This document shows, piece after piece, positions 39,223 to 48,504 of a stretch of 50,952 bases of DNA. A program made the position numbers and the translations under genes. The notes under the pieces were generated by a model. The model was given only the letters and a program-made list of their open reading frames with translations. It was not told where the DNA came from and did no database searches. The DNA comes from AC-51 sp036265325 (GTDB taxonomy: Bacteria > Actinomycetota > UBA4738 > HRBIN12), in NCBI GenBank assembly GCA_036265325.1, contig DATAPH010000002.1:1-50952 (forward strand), written 5' to 3'. Positions within the stretch are counted from its first letter, which is position 1. Every line of letters starts with the position of its first letter.

Positions 39223-40878
39223 ATGACCGAGACGTTCGACTTCGTGATCATCGGCGGCGGGTCGGCCGGCAGCTGCCTCGGCAACCGACTGTCCTCCGAC
39301 AGGGGGAACCGAGTCCTCGTCCTCGAAGCCGGACGCTCCGACTACCCGTGGGACTTCTTCATCCATATGCCGGCGGCCCTGGCGTTCCCGATCGGCAGCC
39401 GCTTCTACGACTGGAAGTACGAGTCGGAGCCGGAGCCCTTCATGAACGGCCGGCGGATCTACCACGCGCGCGGCAAGGTGCTCGGCGGTTCCTCAAGCAT
39501 CAACGGGATGATCTTCCAGCGCGGCAACCCGCTGGACTACGAGCGCTGGGGCGCCGACGCTGGCATGGAGACCTGGGACTACGCGCACTGTCTTCCTTAC
39601 TTCAAGCGGATGGAGACGTGCCTCGCCGCCGACCGCGACGACCCGTGGCGCGGCCACTCCGGCCCGCTCGTCCTCGAGCGCGGGCCCGCGACCAACCCGT
39701 TGTTCGGTGCGTTCTTCGAGGCGTGCCAACAGGCCGGCTACCACCTGACCGACGACGTGAACGGGTTCCGCCAGGAGGGCTTCGCGCCGTTCGACCGGAA
39801 CGTCCACGACGGCAAGCGCCTGTCGGCCGCGCGCGCGTACCTCCATCCAGTCATGCACCGGAAGAACCTCGAGGTGCGCACCCGCGCGTTCGTCACGAAG
39901 ATCCTGTTCGAGGGCACGCGCGCGGTGGGCGTCGAGTACACGATCGGCAAGGGCGCGCCGAAGCGCGTCCGCGCCGGCGAGGTCGTGCTCTCCGGCGGCG
40001 CCATCAACTCGCCGCAGACCTTGATGCTCTCGGGCATCGGACCGGCGCCGCACCTCAAGGAACACGGGATCGACGTCGTCGCCGACGTGCCGGGCGTCGG
40101 CGAGAACCTGCAAGACCACCTCGAGGTCTACGTGCAGTACGCGTGCACGCAGCCCGTGTCGGTCGCGCCCTACATGAAGATGTGGCGCCGCCCGTTCGTC
40201 GGCGCCGAGTGGCTGTTCTTCAAGAAGGGGCCGGGCGCCACCAACCACTTCGAGGGCGGCGGGTTCGCGCGGAGCAACGACGATGTCGCCTATCCCAACC
40301 TGATGTTCCACTTCCTGCCGATCGCGATCCGCTACGACGGCTCGGCGCCGGCCGGCGACCACGGCTACCAGGTGCATATCGGGCCGATGTACTCCGACGC
40401 ACGCGGCACGATCCAGCTGAAGAGCGCCGATCCGCGCGTGCACCCCGCGATGACGTTCAACTATTTGTCGACCGACCAGGACCGCCGCGAGTGGGTCGAG
40501 GGCATCCACGTCGCCCGCAACATCCTCAACCAGCCGGCGATGGCACCGTTCAACGGGGGCGAGATCTCACCGGGGCCGAGCGTCTCGACCGACGACGAGA
40601 TCCTCGAGTGGGTGAAGCGCGACGGCGAGACGGCGCTGCATCCGTCGTGCACGACGAAGATGGGCGTCGGCGAGATGGCCGTGATCGACCCGATGACGAT
40701 GGGCGTCCACGGCGTCGAGGGCCTCCGCGTGGTCGACGCGGGCGTCTTCCCCTACGTCACCAACGGCAACATCTACGCGCCGGTGATGATGACCGCCGAG
40801 AAGGCAGCAGACCTGATCTTGGGGAACACGCCGCTCGAACCCGACCCCGAGCCGTTCTACCGGCACGCGGCGAGCTGA
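39223..40878 (+). CDS. betA: Choline dehydrogenase-like GMC oxidoreductase
   Basis: A 551-residue FAD enzyme of the glucose-methanol-choline family. The FAD motif FVIIGGGSAGSCLGNRL is at the N-terminus, GKVLGGSSSINGM and FQRGNPLDYERW follow the choline dehydrogenase pattern, and SGGAINSPQTLMLSGIGP is the second GMC signature. The catalytic His is expected in LHPSCTTKMG and the second His/Asn region in TNGNIYAPVMMTAEKAADLIL, closest to BetA enzymes. It would oxidise choline to betaine aldehyde, and possibly on to betaine. No betaine aldehyde dehydrogenase gene is in the window. Start ATG 39223 with AGGGGGG before it. Specificity is inferred from family and neighbours. Confidence 0.88.
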   Translation: MTETFDFVIIGGGSAGSCLGNRLSSDRGNRVLVLEAGRSDYPWDFFIHMPAALAFPIGSRFYDWKYESEPEPFMNGRRIYHARGKVLGGSSSINGMIFQRGNPLDYERWGADAGMETWDYAHCLPYFKRMETCLAADRDDPWRGHSGPLVLERGPATNPLFGAFFEACQQAGYHLTDDVNGFRQEGFAPFDRNVHDGKRLSAARAYLHPVMHRKNLEVRTRAFVTKILFEGTRAVGVEYTIGKGAPKRVRAGEVVLSGGAINSPQTLMLSGIGPAPHLKEHGIDVVADVPGVGENLQDHLEVYVQYACTQPVSVAPYMKMWRRPFVGAEWLFFKKGPGATNHFEGGGFARSNDDVAYPNLMFHFLPIAIRYDGSAPAGDHGYQVHIGPMYSDARGTIQLKSADPRVHPAMTFNYLSTDQDRREWVEGIHVARNILNQPAMAPFNGGEISPGPSVSTDDEILEWVKRDGETALHPSCTTKMGVGEMAVIDPMTMGVHGVEGLRVVDAGVFPYVTNGNIYAPVMMTAEKAADLILGNTPLEPDPEPFYRHAAS

Positions 40879-43800
40879 TCAGACGTTCGGGCGGAGGCCT
40901 GCCTCGGCCTCCATCGTGAGACGCTCTGTGAGCATCTCCTCGAGGGTCCCGCTCTCGAGCGGCTTGGCGAAGTAGAAGCCCTGCCCGAGGGCGCAGCGCA
41001 GCTCGAGCAGCCGCTCCAACTGGTCGACCCGCTCGATCCCCTCGGCCACCGGCTTCAGGTTCAGGATCCCGGCCAGCTCGATCACGGCGGCGGTGAGCGC
41101 CGAGGACTCGCCGCCGTCGGACACGCCGTCGATGAAGGACTTGTCGACCTTCAGGATGTCGACGGGGAACCGGCGCACGTAGTTGAGCGAGGAGTAGCCC
41201 GTCCCGAAGTCGTCGATCGCGATCTGCACACCGAGCGCCTTCAGTTCAGTGAGCCGCGCGATCGACAGCTCCATGTCGGCCATCATCACCGACTCGGTGA
41301 TCTCCAGGATCAGCGAGCTCGGGTCGATCCCCGTCTCCTGCATGATCGTGCGGATGTCGTCGACGATGTCGGCGCGCGCGAGCTGCTTGGCGGACAGGTT
41401 CACCGCCATGTGCAGCGGGTCCTCGCTGGGGAACCGCTCGTGCAACCCGGACGCGTACGTGCATGCCTCGCGCAGGACCCACCGGCCGATCGACACGATC
41501 AAGCCCGTCTCCTCGGCGAGCGGGATGAAGTCCAGCGGCGGCACCAGGCCCCGCTCGGGGTGGATCCACCGGATCAACGCCTCGACGCCGGAGATGCGCC
41601 CGCTGTCGAGCTCGATCACGGGCTGGTAGTTGAGGATGAACTCGCCGTGCTCCAGCGCGCGCTGCAGGTCGGCCTTCAGCTCGAGGCGACGGAGCGCGGT
41701 CTCGTGCATCTCGGGCTCGAACATCTGGTAGCGGTTCTTGCCCCGCTCCTTAGCCATGTACATCGCGACGTCGGCGTTGCGCATCAGCGCCTCGACGTCG
41801 TCGATCTCGTGATCGCCAGGCTCCACGACGGCGATGCCGATGCTCGCCCGGACGAACACCTCCTTGTTCTCCAGGTGGAACGGCGCGTCGAGCGACTGGA
41901 TCAACCGGTCCGCGACGTCGGCGGCGCCGATCCCGTCGCCGCCGTCCTCCAACAACACCGCGAACTCGTCGCCGCCCAGGCGCGCCGCGGTGTCGGGCGC
42001 CCGCAGGATCTGCCGGATCCGCTCTCCGACCTCGCCCAGCAAGACGTCGCCGGCCGCGTGGCCGAGCGAGTCGTTGACCGTCTTGAAGTCGTCGAGGTCC
42101 ATGAATAGCACCGAGACCGGCTTCCGATCGCGCTCCTGGCGCTCCAACGCGTGCGTGACGCGGTCGCGGAACAGCACACGGTTCGCGAGACCGGTCAACG
42201 AGTCGTGGAACGCCTGGTGCGACAGCTGCTCTTCGAACTCCCGACGCTCGCTCACGTCGCGGGTGGTCAGCACGATGCCGTGGACGTTCGGATCGTGCAA
42301 CAGATTCGTCCGTTGCGTCTCGGTGTAGATGAAACTGCCGTCGCGACGACGAACCCGGAACTCCAGGGTGCCCGTCAGCTCCTCGCCCTCAGATGTGGCC
42401 GAGATGAACGACAGCGCGCGCGTCTTGTCCTCTTCGTGCACCAGGTCGACGAATCGCGTGCCGTCGAGGTCGCCGCTCGCGTACCCGAGCGTGCGCTGCG
42501 ACGCCGGGCTCGCGTAGGTGATCGTCGAATCGATCTCGACCACGGTGACGACGTCGCTCGAGTTGCGCACGAGCGACGCGAACCGCGCCTCGCTCTGCTT
42601 GAGGAGCAGCTCCTCGGTCAGCATCGCGCTGTCCAAGGCGAGAGCGGCCTGGGCGGTCAGCGCCTCGAGCGTCTGGGTCACCGCCGCGCCGATCGAGCCC
42701 GGCACCGCGACGAGCATCAGCGCATACAGCTCGTCCCGCACGAGCAACGGAACGACCAGCACGGTCGCGTCCGATGCAGGGAGGCCAAGCTCGTCGCGAC
42801 GCTTCGCCTGGTCGCTCGGCACCTGATAGGACTCGCCCGCGTCAAGTCGCGCCCGCTTCCAGCCCTCGAGGTCGGCGATAGAGTGTGTGAACCCGATCAC
42901 GTCGGCGCCACCCGCCCCCGCGGCCACCGTCACCTCGTCGCCGTCTCGCGTGAGCAGGCGAAGCATCGACCGCTCGCCGGCAACCGTCCGGGCCGCCTGG
43001 ATGGTTGCCTCGAAGATCTGCTCGCCGCTCGTCGCCGTCACCAGCGCAGATCCTGCTTCGCGCAGCGCGCGCTCGCGCAGCGCCGACTGCTCCTGTTGCC
43101 GGACAAGCCCGCCCATGCGGATCATCGCGAGGATGAACAGCACGATCGTGCCCCACAGCACGATGGTCAGATCGACCTCCTGGCCGCGCCATTCCGCGAG
43201 CGCCTGCGTCGCCGGCGCGAGCAAGCAGGCGCCGCCCAGGAACATCAGCCGCGCCATGCTGACGCGCGTCTCGACTTCGGGCTGCCGGTCCGAGACGGTA
43301 CGCATCGACGGGTGCAGCGCCGCGGCGCCCAACAGGATGTAGAAGAGCGCCCAGCCGGCCTCGAGCGGACCGCTCCCCGGCGTGTACCCCTCGTGCAGGA
43401 GCTTCCAGCCGTAGATCGCGTCGGTGACGAACAACGCCGCGACGCCGGCGCCGAGCAGGTAGAAGCTGACGGGCTTCTTCCCGCCGCCGGCGATCAGCCG
43501 CGCGGTCACCGCCATCAACAAGAGGTCCATCAGCGGATAGCCCATCGCCGTGGCCTTCTCCAGCCACGTCAGCGTGTCGTCGTGCAGGTACGGCGCGATC
43601 AGGAAGACCCACGAGATGACGCCGATGCCGATCGCGACCATCGCGGCGTCGACCAACCCGCCACGGTCGCGCCCGGCGGTGCGGCGGCGCACGATCAACA
43701 GCACGCCCGCGACGAGGCATGGATACACCGCAAGGTAGAACGCGTCGGAGATCGCCGGGTACGGCAGCTCGGTCCCGAAGAACTTCTCGTAGTTGTACGA

Positions 43801-44028
43801 GATGACATCGCCGGCCACGAACAGGATCTGGCCGATGGCGAACAGGATCCACGGCAATCTGTGCTGCGGCTTGTGGACGAGGACGCCGACGATGATCCCG
43901 ACCGCCGCGGACAGCCCGATCAGGTGGAAGATCCAGACCGTCTGACCCGACGCGTAGTAACCGCCGACCGTGGCCAGCGCGCCCACGACATAGAGGAGCC
44001 AGAGTCGAGCCTTCACGTCATGACCCAT
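40879..44028 (-). CDS. Membrane-bound GGDEF/EAL cyclic-di-GMP protein with GAF and PAS domains
   Basis: A 1049-residue signalling protein. Residues 1-310 hold about nine membrane helices, then come a coiled linker, a GAF-like domain (about 335-470), a PAS domain with PAC end (about 490-610; VRNSSDVVTVVEIDSTITYASPAS), a GGDEF domain with intact RLGGDEFAVLL and DLDDFKTVNDSLGH, and an EAL domain with VEALIRWIHPERGLV and DDFGTGYSSLNY. Both catalytic motifs look intact, so it could make and degrade cyclic di-GMP. ATG 44028 is preferred to GTG 44034 because AGGAA is 7 bases upstream of the ATG but only 1 from the GTG. Its stop abuts that of betA. Confidence 0.93.
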   Translation of the reverse strand: MGHDVKARLWLLYVVGALATVGGYYASGQTVWIFHLIGLSAAVGIIVGVLVHKPQHRLPWILFAIGQILFVAGDVISYNYEKFFGTELPYPAISDAFYLAVYPCLVAGVLLIVRRRTAGRDRGGLVDAAMVAIGIGVISWVFLIAPYLHDDTLTWLEKATAMGYPLMDLLLMAVTARLIAGGGKKPVSFYLLGAGVAALFVTDAIYGWKLLHEGYTPGSGPLEAGWALFYILLGAAALHPSMRTVSDRQPEVETRVSMARLMFLGGACLLAPATQALAEWRGQEVDLTIVLWGTIVLFILAMIRMGGLVRQQEQSALRERALREAGSALVTATSGEQIFEATIQAARTVAGERSMLRLLTRDGDEVTVAAGAGGADVIGFTHSIADLEGWKRARLDAGESYQVPSDQAKRRDELGLPASDATVLVVPLLVRDELYALMLVAVPGSIGAAVTQTLEALTAQAALALDSAMLTEELLLKQSEARFASLVRNSSDVVTVVEIDSTITYASPASQRTLGYASGDLDGTRFVDLVHEEDKTRALSFISATSEGEELTGTLEFRVRRRDGSFIYTETQRTNLLHDPNVHGIVLTTRDVSERREFEEQLSHQAFHDSLTGLANRVLFRDRVTHALERQERDRKPVSVLFMDLDDFKTVNDSLGHAAGDVLLGEVGERIRQILRAPDTAARLGGDEFAVLLEDGGDGIGAADVADRLIQSLDAPFHLENKEVFVRASIGIAVVEPGDHEIDDVEALMRNADVAMYMAKERGKNRYQMFEPEMHETALRRLELKADLQRALEHGEFILNYQPVIELDSGRISGVEALIRWIHPERGLVPPLDFIPLAEETGLIVSIGRWVLREACTYASGLHERFPSEDPLHMAVNLSAKQLARADIVDDIRTIMQETGIDPSSLILEITESVMMADMELSIARLTELKALGVQIAIDDFGTGYSSLNYVRRFPVDILKVDKSFIDGVSDGGESSALTAAVIELAGILNLKPVAEGIERVDQLERLLELRCALGQGFYFAKPLESGTLEEMLTERLTMEAEAGLRPNV

Positions 44029-44109
44029 CGGCACGTTCCTGTCATGCCTGGAGCGACGCTTCTCTAGCGGCGCTCTCCTTCTAGCGCAACCCTTTTCGTT
44101 CGTGGACGG

Positions 44110-45471
44110 CTATCGCGTGAGATCCCTCGCCCGCAACTGGAAGCGCTCGCGGACCAGGGTCAGCACATCGATCAGGTGCTCGATCTCCTCGTCGGTATTG
44201 GCCGCGGTCACCTGAACCCGGAAGCCGACCTCTTCCTTGGGCACCAACGGGTATGCGGCCATGGTCACGTAGATGCCGTGGTCGAACAGGAACCTCCCGA
44301 CCTGATCGATCTCGGCGTGGTCGGCCAAGGGGATCTCGATGATGGGGTAGCCGGAATGGTTCGGGGTCCAGATCTCGAGCTCATCAAGGGCGGCAAGCAC
44401 TCGATCGGTCATCTGCCAGAGGTCCTGACGGTAGAGATCGCCGCGTGTCCGGTTGACCTGCAGGCCCGCGAGCGTGGTGGCGAGCGACGCAACGGGCGAT
44501 GGTCCCGAGAACAGGTACGGGGGGGCGAGAACCTTCAGCGCATCCTTCAGCTTCGAGGGCAAGGCGAGGAACGCGAGCAATGACGAATACGCCTTCGAGA
44601 ACCCCGCCACCATCACGACGTTGTCGTAGGAGACGTCGAGGTGCCGCATGATGCTGTTGCCCAGACGCCCGTAGTCGCAGAGCTCGTCCGGCGACCGCTC
44701 GCCGATCACACCGAACCCATGGGCGTCGTCGATGTAGAGAAGCGCGTCGTGTTCGGCCGCGAGGCGCTGGAACCGCGCCACATCGGGTGCGTTGCCGGTC
44801 ATCGAATTGACGCCGTCCATCGCGATGATCCTGGGCGATCCGGTGTGCTCGCGAAGGAGTTCCTCGAGGTGGACGGCATCGTCGTGACGGAACCGGACAA
44901 CGTTCGCGCCGCGGCCCGCCGCGAGCATCGCGCCGTCGAAGATCGTCTTGTGCGCCCGGCTGTCTAGGAAGATCGTGCCCTCGCCGGCGAGCACGGGGAT
45001 CACCGACATGTGGATATGGGTGATCGTTGCGAGCAGGAGCACGTCCTCACAGCCCAGCAGCTCGGTCATCTGCTCTTCGATCTCGATGTAGGGCTTCGGA
45101 CTGCCGAGCAGCCGCGACCACGAGGGGTGCGTCCCCCACTTCGCGATGTACTCCGGCACCGCCGCGATCACCTCGGGGTCGAGGTCCAGGCCGAGGTAAT
45201 TGCACGATGCGAAGTCCGACAACCAGTGATCGCCGATCCGGATGCGACGGCCGACCTGCTCGTCGATCACCGCGTCCATCATCGGGTGGGTGGTCTTGAG
45301 CCGCGTGAGGTCGGACACCGCGTTCGCCCAACGGTCGAGCCAACCGTCGTTCGCACGGCGGCGTTCAGGCCCACCCGGCAGGGTCAACCGTCCGGTGGCA
45401 GGCAACGAGGCGTCGGGGGTCGCGTCGCGAAGAGCCATCGACCCGCATATCGGCTGGCCCACAGCCTCCAT
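44110..45471 (-). CDS. Alpha-oxoamine synthase family PLP enzyme
   Basis: A 453-residue fold-type I PLP enzyme related to 2-amino-3-ketobutyrate CoA ligase, 8-amino-7-oxononanoate synthase and serine palmitoyltransferase. FASCNYLGLDLDPEVI is the family glycine-loop segment, ALLYIDDAHGFGVIGE carries the Asp for the pyridine nitrogen, and the Schiff-base Lys is in VAGFSKAYSSLLAF. The usual glycine-rich GGSR stretch appears as WSRLLGSPKPYIEIEEQM. The chain has about 60 extra N-terminal residues. It would condense an amino acid with an acyl-CoA, fitting its place at the end of an acyl-CoA operon. ATG 45438 is an alternative start. Exact acyl and amino substrates unknown. Confidence 0.85.
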   Translation of the reverse strand: MEAVGQPICGSMALRDATPDASLPATGRLTLPGGPERRRANDGWLDRWANAVSDLTRLKTTHPMMDAVIDEQVGRRIRIGDHWLSDFASCNYLGLDLDPEVIAAVPEYIAKWGTHPSWSRLLGSPKPYIEIEEQMTELLGCEDVLLLATITHIHMSVIPVLAGEGTIFLDSRAHKTIFDGAMLAAGRGANVVRFRHDDAVHLEELLREHTGSPRIIAMDGVNSMTGNAPDVARFQRLAAEHDALLYIDDAHGFGVIGERSPDELCDYGRLGNSIMRHLDVSYDNVVMVAGFSKAYSSLLAFLALPSKLKDALKVLAPPYLFSGPSPVASLATTLAGLQVNRTRGDLYRQDLWQMTDRVLAALDELEIWTPNHSGYPIIEIPLADHAEIDQVGRFLFDHGIYVTMAAYPLVPKEEVGFRVQVTAANTDEEIEHLIDVLTLVRERFQLRARDLTR

Positions 45472-45517
45472 TGAGGGACCCCGAGAGATGCACCCTGTAT
45501 CGGGTAGTTCCGGGGAG

Positions 45518-46381
45518 CTACGCCGCGAGCGCCAGCAGCAGCAGGCCTCCGATGACCACCGCGATCCCGACGTATTGGTTCAGGACGAGCCGCTCCTTGA
45601 GGAAGATCACCGACAGCGCGACCGCGATCGCCGGGAAGACGGCGCTGGCGGCGAGCACAACCGAAAGGAAGCCGCGGGTCGCGCCGGCCGAGTAGCTCGC
45701 CACCCCCATCAGGTCGAACGCGCCGGCGAAGGCCGCGGCCACGTACGCCGCCGCGGTCGCACCGGCGACCTTATGGAACGTCCGTCGGCGGGCCACGAGC
45801 AACGGGATGTACGCGAGGACGAGGACGACTCGGGTCGTGAACAGCGTCGCGACCCAGTCGTTGGAGTCCTTCGCGATCACGCCGAGGATGAACCCCGCAA
45901 CGCCGAACCCGACCGCTGAGCCGACCGCCCACCACACGCCTGGCGGCCGCTCGTGCAACCCGGCCCGCAACAAGGGCAGGTTGGCCGACACGAGGAACAC
46001 GCCGCCGATCGTGATGAGCCCGCCCAGCAGGGCGACGGGGCCGGGATGCTCGTTGGGTAGCAACAGCACGGCGAGCGCGAACCCGACCACCGCGTAGCCC
46101 GCGCCGACCGGAGACACCACGCCGACGGGGCCCAGCTCCAGCGCGTGGTAGTGCACCGCATACGCGACCATCGCGATGATCCCGTTCGCGACGAGGAACC
46201 ACCCGAGCCCGTGGAGCGCGCCGAATCCGCCGCCGCGTGCGACGAAGAGCGCCGTCGCGCCGATGATCCCGACGAGCTGGCTGACGGCGAGCGCCGGGAG
46301 GGCGCCCATCCGCCTGCCGGAAACCGCTCCGAGGAAGTCGGTCGTGCCCCAGCCGATCGCGGCGAGGAGCCCGTAGATCAC
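45518..46381 (-). CDS. EamA/DMT-family transporter
   Basis: A 287-residue membrane protein with ten hydrophobic helices arranged as two five-helix EamA repeats. The N-terminal GLLAAIGWGTTDFLGAVSGRR and the junction of repeat 1 with PVGVVSPVGAGYAVVGFALAVLLLPNEHPG are typical, as is IFLKERLVLNQYVGIAVVIGG in the second repeat. Drug/metabolite transporters export or import small metabolites; the substrate is unknown. GTG start in a GTGA overlap with the acyl-CoA synthetase gene, then 46 bases to the oxoamine synthase gene, so it is probably in the same operon and may export the product. Confidence 0.88.
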   Translation of the reverse strand: MIYGLLAAIGWGTTDFLGAVSGRRMGALPALAVSQLVGIIGATALFVARGGGFGALHGLGWFLVANGIIAMVAYAVHYHALELGPVGVVSPVGAGYAVVGFALAVLLLPNEHPGPVALLGGLITIGGVFLVSANLPLLRAGLHERPPGVWWAVGSAVGFGVAGFILGVIAKDSNDWVATLFTTRVVLVLAYIPLLVARRRTFHKVAGATAAAYVAAAFAGAFDLMGVASYSAGATRGFLSVVLAASAVFPAIAVALSVIFLKERLVLNQYVGIAVVIGGLLLLALAA

Positions 46382-48504
46382 GCGGGCGGCTTCGCTTCGG
46401 CGAGCGCGTCGACCGCGACGGCGCCGCGCGGGCCGACCAACAACGGGTTCGCCTCGAGCGAGTACACGCGGTCGCGCAGGTCGTGGGCCGCGCGAGCGAT
46501 CGACGCCACAGCCCGCGCAACGGCGCCGAGGTCGTGTTCGTCGGCGTCCAGCCCGCAGCGCTCCGCCTGCGACTCCACGTACGCCCGGGCTTGGGCGGTG
46601 GTCAGTGGCGCCGCGACGAATGTCGCGGCGCCCGCCTCGGCGAGGGCCCCACCGGGCCGGATCGTGATCGTCGCGCCGAACTGCGCATCGACGATCGCCC
46701 CGACCAGCACCTCGTGGCCGTGCACCATCTCCTGCACGAGGACCTTGGGCGCGTTGGCGCCGGCGCGCGCCGCCGCCGCGAGCACCTCGGCCGCCGCCAC
46801 CTCGACCTCGGCCGACCCGCGAAGGCCGAGTTGCACGCCGCCGAGCTTCGCCTTGTGTGGGAGCTCCGGTGCGAGCGCTTTGACCGCGACGGCGTTGCGG
46901 ATCTTGGCCGCGACGGCCGCCGCCTTCGCCGGCGTCGCGACCACGGCCTCCTTCGGCCGCCGCACGCCGTACAGCTCAAGCACGGTCGCGGCGGTCGCCT
47001 CGTCGACCGGCCCCGAGGCCCCACGCAACACCCTGAGCGCCTTCCCGCGGTTCTCGTGCGGCTGGAGCGACGGCACCGCGCGCGCTCGCACCTGCTGGTA
47101 CTCGAGCACCGCCGCGATCGCGTTCGCCGACGCGCGGTGTCCCTGCAGGAACGGCAGCTGCTTCCACTTCTTCGTGAAGGCCTTCGCCTCATCCGTGTAG
47201 GCGAGCGGACTCATGCAGATGGAGGCGAACGCCACGCCGGTCGAGCGCTGCAGCTCGATCGCCTTGGTCAGCACCGGGTCCGCCCACGGCGTCTCGCCTT
47301 CGAGCCGTGGCGGGAACGCGTCGAACGCGATCAATCCGACGCTAGGGTCCTTCGCCAAGGCCGCCAGCGCGTCGACGAACATGCCGGTCTCGACCGCGGC
47401 CTGTCCGGTCACGTCCAGCGGGTTGTTCTGCGACGCGAACGACGGCAACGCCTTTCGCAGCGCCTTCTTCGTCGGCGCGGTGAACTCGGGCAGCGGGAGG
47501 TCGGCCGAGCCGGCGGCCTCCGCGAACAGCGTGCACGCCCCGCCGGACTGCAGCGCTGCGGCGACGCCGTCGGTCCGCAGCTTCTTGACGTGGGACAACA
47601 ACAGCGCGGTCTCGAACATGGAGACCGGGTCCTCGACCAGGACGACGCCGTGACTACGGAGCCACGCGTCGCGCAGCCCGGTATCGCCGGCGAGCGCGCC
47701 GGTGTGCGCGATGATCGACCGCAGCGCCGCCTCGGACCGCCCCTCGGGCGCGCAGATCACGACGGGCTTGCGCGCCGCGAGCAAGGCGTCGAGGCCTCGC
47801 CCGATCCCATCGACATCGCGCATGGTCTCGATGTAGCTCGTGACGACCTTGGTCTTGGCGTCGGTCGCGGCCCACGTGAAGAGGTCGCCAAGTCCGAGCA
47901 CAGCCTCGTTCCCGACGCCGAGGATGATCCGCAACCCGACCGCGCGGTCGGATGCGATCTGGTTCATCGTCCACGCGACGGTCCCGGATTGCGAGATGAC
48001 GCTGATGCCGCCCTTGACCGGATCGGCGGGCGGCGTCGTCCCGTACGGCGCAACTTGGTCAACATAGTTGACGAACCCCTCGACGTTCGGTCCGAGCACG
48101 GGGATCCGAACGCGCAGCGCGGCCTCACGGAGTTCGGCCTGCAGCGCGCGACCCTCCTCGCCCGCCTCCGCGAACCCGCTGGACACGACCATGATCCCGC
48201 GTACCCCGCGCGTTCCGCAGTCGTCGATCATCCGGACCACGACGCGCGCAGGCACGACGAACACCACGAGGTCGACGCCGCGCGGCAGCTCGGAGATCGA
48301 CGACAGGCATCGCCGGCCCCAAACCGTGTCGTACTTCGGATTGATCGGGTACAGGTCGCCTTCGAAGCCCATGTGCCGGAGCGACCGCTCGATCTCCGGC
48401 GCCCACGAGTCGGCCGACTCCGACGCGCCGACGATCGCGATCGACCGAGGCGCCAGCAGCGGACGCAGATCCCAGGAGAACGCAGCGCCCAACTCAGGCC
48501 TCAC
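46378..48504 (-). CDS. Acyl-CoA synthetase, ADP-forming type (fused alpha-beta)
   Basis: A 708-residue enzyme of the NDP-forming acyl-CoA synthetase superfamily. The CoA-binding domain opens with RSIAIVGASESADSWAPEIER, and the succinyl-CoA-ligase-like region contains ISVISQSGTVAWTMNQIA and IIAHTGALAGDTGLRDAW, where the His is the expected phosphorylated residue. The C-terminal part from about residue 485 is an ATP-grasp subdomain (AVAVKALAPELPHKAKLGGVQLGL, LVQEMVHGHEVLVGAIVDAQFG). It links a carboxylic acid to CoA at the expense of ATP, or makes ATP in reverse. GTG start, overlapping the crotonase gene by 11 bases. Acid substrate unknown. Confidence 0.88.
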   Translation of the reverse strand: MRPELGAAFSWDLRPLLAPRSIAIVGASESADSWAPEIERSLRHMGFEGDLYPINPKYDTVWGRRCLSSISELPRGVDLVVFVVPARVVVRMIDDCGTRGVRGIMVVSSGFAEAGEEGRALQAELREAALRVRIPVLGPNVEGFVNYVDQVAPYGTTPPADPVKGGISVISQSGTVAWTMNQIASDRAVGLRIILGVGNEAVLGLGDLFTWAATDAKTKVVTSYIETMRDVDGIGRGLDALLAARKPVVICAPEGRSEAALRSIIAHTGALAGDTGLRDAWLRSHGVVLVEDPVSMFETALLLSHVKKLRTDGVAAALQSGGACTLFAEAAGSADLPLPEFTAPTKKALRKALPSFASQNNPLDVTGQAAVETGMFVDALAALAKDPSVGLIAFDAFPPRLEGETPWADPVLTKAIELQRSTGVAFASICMSPLAYTDEAKAFTKKWKQLPFLQGHRASANAIAAVLEYQQVRARAVPSLQPHENRGKALRVLRGASGPVDEATAATVLELYGVRRPKEAVVATPAKAAAVAAKIRNAVAVKALAPELPHKAKLGGVQLGLRGSAEVEVAAAEVLAAAARAGANAPKVLVQEMVHGHEVLVGAIVDAQFGATITIRPGGALAEAGAATFVAAPLTTAQARAYVESQAERCGLDADEHDLGAVARAVASIARAAHDLRDRVYSLEANPLLVGPRGAVAVDALAEAKPPA

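Noticed and set aside
38139..40919. Long open frame opposite and across the betaine ATPase and choline dehydrogenase
   Set aside because: It lies in a shadow frame; the real genes have complete family motifs, and this peptide has none.
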